Shown here piece by piece: positions 27,330-34,036 of a stretch of DNA of 64,000 bases (position 1 is the stretch's first letter; the number at the start of each line of letters is the position of its first letter). A model generated the notes under the pieces. It was given only the letters and a program-made list of their open reading frames with translations. It was not told the origin of the DNA and searched no databases. This DNA comes from an uncultured Oscillospiraceae bacterium (GTDB taxonomy: Bacteria; Bacillota; Clostridia; Oscillospirales; Acutalibacteraceae): assembly GCA_900543395.1 (NCBI GenBank), contig UQQT01000001.1:44618-108617 (forward strand), in the 5' to 3' direction. Made by a program: the position numbers and the translations under genes.

Positions 27330-28445
27330 TTATGACGCAGATGCAATCATAAGCTTTGACAGGCTCGTTTCCGTCGAGAAGCCGTCGCAGTTATATAAAA
27401 ACAATATTTCGCCGCAGCTTGATTTGTCAATCGACTTCATGACGGAAGCCGTCGCATATCTTAAATCAAGCAACGTTATCTCCTCATAATTGAGCATAAG
27501 AAACGGGATAAGAGAATTTGCATACGAATCCTTTATAAGCAGAAGCCTTCTGCCGTTTTTAACAGACGAACGCACGGTTTCGATTCCCTTATTCTCTCCG
27601 CCGAAAAACAGATATTTATCCTTTTCGTCCAATTTATCGTATTTATAAAAATCGGAAACGCCGTTTTCGCTCTCAAGCGTGAGTTCTTCGCCGTTTTTAT
27701 ATTTATAAAGAATAATCGAATCGGGCGTTACGCTTTCGTCGAGCGTTTTTGAATAAAGAGTACCCTCAAACGAGTCGGAAACCGTTTCGACGTCAAAGTC
27801 GTTTTTGTCGAATTTATTAAGTCCCATAACCTCGGCAAGCTTATTATATGCGACAAACGCGCCGTTCGTCGTCCAGTGATGGTCGGTTCGGTAATATAAA
27901 TATCCGTCGCTTTCGCTTTCTAATTCGGGGATGATATCGACAGTCTTTACATTATTAAGTTTTGAATAAAACGAGGAAATGTATTCACTCTCTGACGTAA
28001 TATTTAAGTAGCCGGGCAGTTTATCCTTGTAAATTTCCTGCGCGGTCGGGGCGATAAGACAGTAAACGTTATCGGCGTTTTTACAGAATGAGTTGATATA
28101 CTGAGCGTTTTTGTCCGCGACGGCAGAATCGGCTCTGAACAGCGAGATCATCATATCGCCGGCGGTGTAAACCCCGCCGATCTCTTTCCTGCCGATGAGC
28201 TTTTCTATATTATTCCTTATAACAATAAACTGCTTTCTGAAAACGAAATGGTCGCTGACCCAGTCTTCAAAGCCCTTAGAAAATTCGGAATTTTTATACG
28301 TATCGAAATTTAATTTCGGAAATTCGGCGAGATATCTGTTCTCGTCATAGCTTACGGTCTGCTTGGGCGTAAAAATTATACCCGAAAGAATCGAAACCGA
28401 GATTAAAAAGAATATTATAATGCGCGCGGCGGCGATTTTTTTCAT
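27330..28445 (-). CDS. DHHW-family SGNH-like acyltransferase partner
   Basis: 371 residues. An N-terminal membrane span (about 8-26) anchors the protein. The diagnostic YYRTDHHWTTNGAF motif (near 180-193) is that of DHHW/AlgJ-AlgX-like proteins, which transfer acyl groups delivered across the membrane by MBOAT proteins. A C-terminal LLIKDSYANSLIPFL segment carries the conserved D-S-Y-A. Lies 12 nt downstream of the MBOAT gene on the same strand; the two form an O-acylation pair for a surface polysaccharide or teichoic acid. Confidence 0.9.
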   Translation of the reverse strand: MKKIAAARIIIFFLISVSILSGIIFTPKQTVSYDENRYLAEFPKLNFDTYKNSEFSKGFEDWVSDHFVFRKQFIVIRNNIEKLIGRKEIGGVYTAGDMMISLFRADSAVADKNAQYINSFCKNADNVYCLIAPTAQEIYKDKLPGYLNITSESEYISSFYSKLNNVKTVDIIPELESESDGYLYYRTDHHWTTNGAFVAYNKLAEVMGLNKFDKNDFDVETVSDSFEGTLYSKTLDESVTPDSIILYKYKNGEELTLESENGVSDFYKYDKLDEKDKYLFFGGENKGIETVRSSVKNGRRLLLIKDSYANSLIPFLMLNYEEITLLDLRYATASVMKSIDKSSCGEILFLYNCDGFSTETSLSKLMIASAS

Positions 28446-28457
28446 CCCGATTCCTCC

Positions 28458-29861
28458 TTAAAAATTAAAATACAAAAACGGATTGTATGACGAATTTACA
28501 AGATATGCGATAACCGCGCCGAACGCGAGAGTCTGAAGTATTACGGAAATTACGCCGAACTGTTTCGGATATTTTTTATTAAAATGAGTGTAAATCCGCT
28601 CGGGAACATTCGTGCAGCCTATGACCGCAATTATAAATATGAACAGATAATTGTGAATGTAAAGACTCGTGTCCGCTCCCGTGAACGCACCCGACGAGCC
28701 GAACATCGCGCCGAGGAATCCGCCGATTGAATTTATCGAATTCAATTCAAAAAGCACCCAGCCGAATATTACGATTATCATTGAATAAACGTGTTTTATT
28801 ACATTCGGTAGCTTTTCGAGATATCTGCCGTATACGAATTTTTCGAGTATTAATATAACGCCGTAGTACAAGCCCCACATTATGAAGTTTACGCCCGCGC
28901 CGTGCCAAAGTCCCGTCAGAAACCATACTATAAGGAGATTTCGGACGGTCTTTAATTTGCCTTTTCTGTTTCCGCCCAGCGGAATGTAGACGTAGCTTCT
29001 GAACCATCCGCCCAGAGTCATGTGCCATCTGCGCCAGAAGTCGGTTATGCTTTTCGATATATAAGGGTAGTTGAAGTTTTCGGGGAAGTCAAAGCCTATC
29101 ATTTTTCCCAGCCCTATCGCCATGTCCGAATAGCCCGAAAAGTCAAAGTAAATCTGCAATGTGAACGCGAGAATTCCGAGCCATGCGTCAAGCGCGGGCA
29201 GAGACGAAAAATCCGCGCCCTTTACGCTTGTCCACAATTCGCCTATGCCGTTTGCGATTAAAACCTTTTTTGCAAGTCCGCATATAAAGCGTGAAATTCC
29301 GTCCGACAGCGCGGTCATATCTACCGTTCGGCTCTTTAACTGCTTTTCGACGTCCTCGTATAATACTATCGGACCGGCGACAATCTGCGGGAACATTGTG
29401 ACGAACGCGCCGAAGTCGATAAAATTCTTCTGAACCTTTATATTGCCTCTGTATAAATCAATGGTGTACGACATCGACTGGAACGTAAAGAAGCTGATTC
29501 CGATGGGCAGGGGTAAATTCGGATTGTTAATAGAGAGCGAAAAAACAGAATTAATACTGTCGATTACGAAGCCCGAATATTTGAACACGCCGAGCAGACT
29601 TAAATTCATAACGACGCTGACGATAAGACTCAGCCTTCGTATGACCCTGTTTTCGCCGAAACGCCCAATGATCCGTCCCGCGGTGTAGTCGATCGCCGTC
29701 GATAAAATCATAATCAGGACGTAGACCGGCTCGCCCCATGCGTAAAACACGAGACCGCTTAAAAAGAGTATGAAATTTTTGAACCTCGCCGGGACGGCGT
29801 AGTAAATGCCGAGCGTAACGGGAAGAAAAAAGAATAAAAATACGGGGGATGAAAAAACCAT
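28458..29861 (-). CDS. MBOAT-family O-acyltransferase (AlgI/DltB-like)
   Basis: 467 residues from the ATG at 29861: GGAG lies upstream and MVFSSPVFLFFFLPVTLGIYY is the classic MBOAT start. Many membrane spans. MBOAT signatures: FPQIVAGPIV, DFSGYSDMAIGLGKMIGFDFPENFNYPY, SITDFWRRWHMTLGGWFR and the catalytic-His segment LTGLWHGAGVNF. Moves acyl groups across the membrane for modification of an extracellular polymer by the adjacent DHHW protein. The upstream region overlaps remnant peptide element C. Confidence 0.94.
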   Translation of the reverse strand: MVFSSPVFLFFFLPVTLGIYYAVPARFKNFILFLSGLVFYAWGEPVYVLIMILSTAIDYTAGRIIGRFGENRVIRRLSLIVSVVMNLSLLGVFKYSGFVIDSINSVFSLSINNPNLPLPIGISFFTFQSMSYTIDLYRGNIKVQKNFIDFGAFVTMFPQIVAGPIVLYEDVEKQLKSRTVDMTALSDGISRFICGLAKKVLIANGIGELWTSVKGADFSSLPALDAWLGILAFTLQIYFDFSGYSDMAIGLGKMIGFDFPENFNYPYISKSITDFWRRWHMTLGGWFRSYVYIPLGGNRKGKLKTVRNLLIVWFLTGLWHGAGVNFIMWGLYYGVILILEKFVYGRYLEKLPNVIKHVYSMIIVIFGWVLFELNSINSIGGFLGAMFGSSGAFTGADTSLYIHNYLFIFIIAVIGCTNVPERIYTHFNKKYPKQFGVISVILQTLAFGAVIAYLVNSSYNPFLYFNF

Positions 29862-29911
29862 GCTATTCTCCGTGGTGTATATTATGTCGAAAACTGTACT
29901 TTTATGATTTT

Positions 29912-30039
29912 TGTAAAAAAATAACCGCCCATACCTGCAAAGTAAGCGGTCGTTTTTTAATCGTTTTATCTTAGGACAAGCCGTCTTTACGATAGATTCC
30001 TTTATCTGTATTGTACCCGTAAATTTCCGATTTGTCAAC
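29912..30039 (-). ncRNA. orphan antisense RNA gene (element C)
   Basis: Minus-strand promoter TTGACA (30034-30039), 17-bp spacer, TACAAT (30011-30016). Predicted RNA from about 30004 with a diverged family leader (GGAATCTATCGTAAAGACGG) to the hairpin AACGACCGC...GGGCGGTTATTTTTTT. No peptide gene remains on the other strand; only its last codons and stop (F-V-K-K-stop at 29909-29922) are left. Confidence 0.65.
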
Positions 30040-30217
30040 ACCCGCAGAACGGGATTTTTGTCGAATTTCTGTTTACAAAAAAGAAAATATATGCTAAAAT
30101 AAAAAAGTCGGCAAAGATTACTTTGCTGACCTTGGAGTTACCTATAAACGGTAGGCGGTTTGCCCTCTTATTATTCAAGAGGGTTGTTTCCCTCTTGTTA
30201 ACAAGGGGGTGATGCCG

Positions 30218-30292
30218 ATGGCAGAAGCGATTTTGTACTTAACAATGGTATTCTTTATATTAATCATTGTTTGCATAATTGTAAAAAAATAA
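30218..30292 (+). CDS. 24-residue hydrophobic peptide (element D)
   Basis: Met-Ala-Glu-Ala-Ile-Leu-Tyr, an Ile/Val/Phe-rich membrane span and Ile-Val-Lys-Lys at the end. AAGGGGGTGA lies ~7 nt upstream; an in-frame ATG at 30212 is less likely because the family start is M-A/T-E/D-A. Own promoter TTTACA (30072-30077), 17 bp, TAAAAT (30095-30100). The leader carries GGAGTTACCTATAAACGG and TAGGCGGTTTGCCC (30134-30164) and a CCCTCTT/AAGAGGG hairpin that could hide the ribosome site. Its terminator is shared with the convergent RNA. Confidence 0.78.
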   Translation: MAEAILYLTMVFFILIIVCIIVKK

Positions 30293-30403
30293 CCGCCCAA
30301 AGCTCAAAATGCGGCGGTTATTTTTAACTAAAACATAAGGGTAAACCGTCTATCCGGTAACTCCTTGTATTTATATTATATCCGTTAAATCCCGTTTTGT
30401 CAA
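30285..30403 (-). ncRNA. antisense RNA of peptide element D
   Basis: Minus-strand promoter TTGACA (30398-30403), 17-bp spacer, TATAAT (30375-30380). Predicted RNA from about 30368 to 30285: leader GGAGTTACCGGATAGACGG, then the hairpin AATAACCGCC...GGGCGGTTATT followed by T7. It covers the last codons of the peptide. The -35 box lies in the loop of a hairpin, CCCGTTTTG/CAAAACGGG (30391-30418). Confidence 0.78.
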
Positions 30404-30424
30404 CACCTGCAAAACGGGACTTTT
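30391..30424 (+). terminator. hairpin spanning the -35 of antisense RNA D
   Basis: CCCGTTTTG (30391-30399) pairs with CAAAACGGG (30410-30418), then CTTTTATTTT, i.e. a plus-strand intrinsic terminator placed over the antisense promoter. The equivalent hairpins in elements E, F and G have different stem sequences that still pair. Confidence 0.65.
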
Positions 30425-31274
30425 ATTTTAAGAAGTTCATTGCGGTCTTATACGCTTTTTTGCCGTTTAAGGAGACATACGACGAGTGGTTTTCGCCCTT
30501 TAAAATATCAAGCGACGACAGCTTTATTTTATCGTGCATGAACACAGCGTCGGACAGCCACATTATATCGTTCTCGGCTATAACAATGTCGGTCGGACAC
30601 GTTATTCTACTAAGCTTGTCCGCAGTCATATCGGGCAACGTCAGCATTAAATCATTGAGTTTGTCGTGATGCCGTAAATTCGACAGCAGAACTCCCAATG
30701 TAAAGTACGGCTTCATCATGTCCGGTCTTGAATTTGCCCCGTACGCGATGACCGCGCCGGGAATGTCCGGGCAGGTGTATGCGAGCGTAAGAGCAACTAT
30801 CGCTCCGTCGGAGTGACCGAGAATATACGGCTTTTTAAGATTTAATCTCTTTATAAACCGTGCGGTATCGTCCGCCATCAAATCATACGTTATAACGCCC
30901 GGGTCGGAGCTTTGCCCGTGACAACGGCTGTCGATTGAATAAACGGTAAAGTCGTTTGCGAGATATCTCGCGAGAGAATCAAGCCCCAGATGGCTCGATG
31001 AGTTGCCGTGTATCAAAACAACAGGCTGACGTCCCGTTTTGCCGTATACCGCGTAATGCATCGTAATTTCGCCTAGCTCAACGTCAAGCTCGATTGCCTC
31101 GTCCGTTATAGGAGCGGGAACGGGAATGCTATCAAGCTTCGCAAAGCCGTATCTGTCCGCCTGAATTCTGTCATATATCAAAAATGAGCCGACCGTGACC
31201 GCACCCGCAAGCACGGCGCATCCGACGGCGATAAGAGAAGCGCGTTTCATTTTGGGATTTTTTCGTCTATGCAT
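30423..31274 (-). CDS. membrane-anchored alpha/beta hydrolase
   Basis: 283 residues from the ATG at 31274 (AGGAAGG 7 nt upstream). A single membrane span at about 10-32 follows basic residues, so the enzyme probably faces outward. Alpha/beta hydrolase features: VLIHGNSSS oxyanion region, nucleophile elbow GHSDG, Asp in IVIAENDIMWL, and the catalytic His in GENHSSY. Substrate unknown; an esterase or C-C bond hydrolase is possible. Ends against peptide element D. Confidence 0.85.
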   Translation of the reverse strand: MHRRKNPKMKRASLIAVGCAVLAGAVTVGSFLIYDRIQADRYGFAKLDSIPVPAPITDEAIELDVELGEITMHYAVYGKTGRQPVVLIHGNSSSHLGLDSLARYLANDFTVYSIDSRCHGQSSDPGVITYDLMADDTARFIKRLNLKKPYILGHSDGAIVALTLAYTCPDIPGAVIAYGANSRPDMMKPYFTLGVLLSNLRHHDKLNDLMLTLPDMTADKLSRITCPTDIVIAENDIMWLSDAVFMHDKIKLSSLDILKGENHSSYVSLNGKKAYKTAMNFLK

Positions 31275-31511
31275 AAAAAAGCCTTCCTGTTTTTTTACAA
31301 TTATATAACAAAACTTCACATTGTTCAATAAAAATTATTTTTTCTTTATATTTTATTGCTTTAAATAACGGAAATAATATGATACAATATTAAACGGGGA
31401 CGTAAACATCCCCGAGTAAAAAGCGGACAGCGCCGGAGCAAATCCCGACGGATTTGACATCATATGCTGCAATACGGCATTGTACAAAAAACGGACAGGA
31501 GTGATCAAACA

Positions 31512-31709
31512 ATGAAAATAACTCTCAACCCCGACAAAGAGACGGTCGCCGTCATAAAAGAGGGACTCAAGCAGCGCGGAGGCTACTGCCCGTGCCGGCT
31601 CGAAAAGACCGAGGACAACAAATGCATGTGCAGGGAATTCCGCGAGCAGATAGCCGATCCCGAATTCGAGGGCTACTGCCATTGCATGCTGTATTATAAG
31701 TCAAAATAA
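31512..31709 (+). CDS. ferredoxin-thioredoxin reductase catalytic-subunit-like protein
   Basis: 65 residues from the ATG at 31512 (AGGAG 10 nt upstream). The cysteine pattern CPC (26-28), CMC (~38-40) and CHC (~57-59) is that of the FTR catalytic subunit, which binds a [4Fe-4S] cluster next to a redox disulfide and passes electrons from ferredoxin to thioredoxin. It is shorter than plant FTR-beta (~110) but covers all three motifs. The thioredoxin gene starts 27 nt downstream, the expected partner. No FTR variable subunit in the window, as is usual in anaerobes. Confidence 0.88.
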   Translation: MKITLNPDKETVAVIKEGLKQRGGYCPCRLEKTEDNKCMCREFREQIADPEFEGYCHCMLYYKSK

Positions 31710-31736
31710 AATAAAAACAAGGAAAGGAAAATCGGA

Positions 31737-32057
31737 ATGGAAATCAAATTAACAAAGGACAATTTTGATTCGGAGGTTATCAATTCGAATATCCCCGTGC
31801 TCGTCGACTTCTGGGCGTCATGGTGCGGTCCGTGCCGTATGATAGCCCCCGTCATAGAGCGCATAGCCGAAAAATTCGACGGCAGAATAAAAGTCGGCAA
31901 GGTAAACGTCGACGAGGAGCCGGAAATTTCGCTCGAATACAATATTGCGAGCATCCCGACGGTAATGATATTCAAAAACGGTGAGGAAGTATCAAAGAGT
32001 ATAGGATACTCGGACGAAGCGGAAATCGAACAGCTTGTATTGCAGGCAATACAGTGA
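31737..32057 (+). CDS. trxA: thioredoxin
   Basis: 106 residues, full length. Active site WASWCGPC (Cys30, Cys33), the VDxxE segment and the cis-proline in IASIPTVMIF. AGGAAAGG precedes the ATG. Probably reduced by the FTR-like protein encoded just upstream, giving a ferredoxin-driven thiol system in place of, or besides, NADPH thioredoxin reductase. The stop TGA is part of a CAGTGATTAGCGG repeat word. Confidence 0.95.
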   Translation: MEIKLTKDNFDSEVINSNIPVLVDFWASWCGPCRMIAPVIERIAEKFDGRIKVGKVNVDEEPEISLEYNIASIPTVMIFKNGEEVSKSIGYSDEAEIEQLVLQAIQ

Positions 32058-32159
32058 TTAGCGGTTAGCAGTCAGTGATTAGAAATCACATAATACTGCA
32101 CACTGACTGCTGTACACTGATCACTGCAAACAATAATATATATCCGTAAATTATTGTTT
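32053..32159. repeat. 3'-end repeat between trxA and nrdR
   Basis: Heptad blocks (AGTGATTAGCGGTTAGCAGT at 32053-32072; CACTGACTGCTGTACACTGATC from 32101) and a hairpin AAACAATAATATA...TAAATTATTGTTT (32128-32159). The block supplies the trxA stop (CAG TGA), and the hairpin arm supplies Gln-stop (CAA TAA) for nrdR on the other strand. Confidence 0.7.
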
Positions 32160-32609
32160 GTTCTTTAAGAGTCTCGCCAGCTCGTCCATAAACGAATTTA
32201 TATCCCTGAACTGTCTGTAAACCGAGGCAAAGCGCACGTATGCGACCTCGTCTATCTCTTTAAGCTTATCCATCGTCAGCTCGCCGATTCGTATCGACGT
32301 GACCTCCCTGTCGAGCGAGGACTGGAGCGTCGTTTCGATTTCATCGACAGCGTTTTCGAGCGTTTCGAGCGGAACGGGGCGTTTCTCGCACGCTCTTAAA
32401 AGTCCGCTCATCAGCTTGTTTCTGTCGAAAACCTCGCGCGACTTGTCCTTTTTGACAACGACGATAGGCAGGCTCTCGACAATCTCGTACGTCGTAAAAC
32501 GTCTGTGACATTTAAGACATTCGCGTCTGCGTCTGATCCTCTCGCCCTCGTCGGTGGGACGGGAATCTATAACCTTGCTCTCCTCATAGGAGCAGTACGG
32601 ACATTTCAT
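32151..32609 (-). CDS. nrdR: transcriptional repressor NrdR
   Basis: 152 residues from the ATG at 32609 (GAGGTG upstream). N-terminal zinc ribbon MKCPYCSYEESKVIDSR...CLKCHRRFTTYE, then the ATP-cone domain (about 45-140, VVKKDKSREVFDRNKLMSGLLRACEKRPV). It senses (d)ATP and represses ribonucleotide reductase genes. No NrdR boxes or nrd genes seen in the window. The C-terminal Asn-Lys-Gln-stop comes from the repeat at 32053-32159. Confidence 0.95.
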   Translation of the reverse strand: MKCPYCSYEESKVIDSRPTDEGERIRRRRECLKCHRRFTTYEIVESLPIVVVKKDKSREVFDRNKLMSGLLRACEKRPVPLETLENAVDEIETTLQSSLDREVTSIRIGELTMDKLKEIDEVAYVRFASVYRQFRDINSFMDELARLLKNKQ

Positions 32610-32689
32610 AAAAAACACCTCATACATCAGTAATCTGTTTATATAATATCAAATATTTCTCGTCATTTCAACAACAGGATGTGATATAA

Positions 32690-34015
32690 TTGAATATTAA
32701 TTTGCCCGAATTCGTAAAAAAAGCTCTCATTAGAACTAATGGGGCGGGCGAGGAGGCATTCATCGTCGGCGGATGCGTACGCGATATTCTGATGGGCAAA
32801 ACGCCTCACGACTGGGACATTACGACCTCTGCGAAGCCCGAAAAGACAAAGGAGATTTTCTCCTCGTTCAAGACTGTCGATACGGGCATAAAGCACGGCA
32901 CCGTGCTTGTTTTAATCGACGGCGAACCGCTTGAAATTACGACATACAGAATCGACGGCGAATACACGGACTGCCGTCATCCCGACTCGGTAAGCTTTAC
33001 ATCGGACATTGAAAACGACCTGTCGCGCCGCGACTTTACGGTAAACGCGATGGCGTACAGCGACAAAAAAGGGCTTGTCGATTTATTCGGCGGGGCGGAC
33101 GATATCAAGAATAAAATTATCCGCTGTGTCGGAGACGCGGACAAGCGTTTTAACGAGGACGCGCTTAGAATCATGCGAGCGCTCCGCTTTTCGTCAACGC
33201 TCGGATTTACGATAGAGGGCGAAACGAAAAAAGCGATTTTAAAAAATAAGGAGCTTTTGAACAACGTCGCAAAGGAACGGATTTCAACAGAACTGTTAAA
33301 ATTATTATGCGGTAAAAACGCGTTTAACGTGCTCGAAGAATACGAGGAGATTTTCGGCGTTATCATCCCCGAATTAAAGAGCGAATTCGGCTTTGAACAG
33401 TACGGCAAAAAGCACGCGTACACCGTATGGGGTCACACGTGTCATACGGTCGATAATATCGATTCGAACGACGAAATTCTGCGCCTTACAATGCTTCTTC
33501 ACGACATAGGCAAGCCCGCAACGCACAAATTAAACGACAAAGGCGAGTCGACATTTAAAAATCACGCCGCCGTCGGCGGAGAAATTGCCGAAAGGGTGCT
33601 TAAGGATTTAAGATTCAGCAATAAAGTATGCGAAACCGTGACGTTTCTCGTGTCTCATCACGACATGGATGTTCCCTCGACGAGAGCCGAGGTTAAGAGG
33701 TATCTTAATATGATGGGCGAAGAAAATTTTGTCCGTCTTATGAAGATAAGAACCGCCGACCGCGGAGCTCTGAGCGAAAATTTCCGCGATATTCGGGCAC
33801 AAACGGACTTTGCATACGCGCAGTTTTATGATATTATAGATAAAAAAGAGCCGTACACGTTAAAAGACCTCGCCGTCAACGGCTGCGATTTGAAGAAAAT
33901 CGGAATAACGGGAGGGAAAACACGGGAGGTGCTCGAAAAGCTGCTCGGCGCGGTTATCGAGAACCCGGAAATGAATACGAAAGAAAAACTTATAACACTG
34001 GTCACCGACTGCTGA
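32690..34015 (+). CDS. cca: CCA tRNA nucleotidyltransferase with HD domain
   Basis: 441 residues from a TTG start at 32690 (AGGA 10 nt upstream). Class II nucleotidyltransferase head: VGGCVRDILMGKTPHDWDITTSA with the DxD metal motif, RRDFTVNAMAY, the DLFGG segment and NEDALRIMRALRFS. The C-terminal part holds an HD domain (TMLLHDIGKPATH), found in many bacterial CCA enzymes and giving phosphatase/phosphodiesterase activity. Builds or repairs the CCA end of tRNAs. Its last residues VTDC and stop are encoded by the heptad repeat CACCGACTGCTGACCGCT. Confidence 0.93.
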   Translation: MNINLPEFVKKALIRTNGAGEEAFIVGGCVRDILMGKTPHDWDITTSAKPEKTKEIFSSFKTVDTGIKHGTVLVLIDGEPLEITTYRIDGEYTDCRHPDSVSFTSDIENDLSRRDFTVNAMAYSDKKGLVDLFGGADDIKNKIIRCVGDADKRFNEDALRIMRALRFSSTLGFTIEGETKKAILKNKELLNNVAKERISTELLKLLCGKNAFNVLEEYEEIFGVIIPELKSEFGFEQYGKKHAYTVWGHTCHTVDNIDSNDEILRLTMLLHDIGKPATHKLNDKGESTFKNHAAVGGEIAERVLKDLRFSNKVCETVTFLVSHHDMDVPSTRAEVKRYLNMMGEENFVRLMKIRTADRGALSENFRDIRAQTDFAYAQFYDIIDKKEPYTLKDLAVNGCDLKKIGITGGKTREVLEKLLGAVIENPEMNTKEKLITLVTDC

Positions 34016-34020
34016 CCGCT
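34003..34020. repeat. heptad repeat at the cca gene end
   Basis: CACCGACTGCTGACCGCT encodes the last residues and TGA stop of the CCA enzyme. Same word family as at 9191, 14920, 32053 and 59104. Confidence 0.6.
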
Positions 34021-34036
34021 AAAAAGGAGCGTACAA

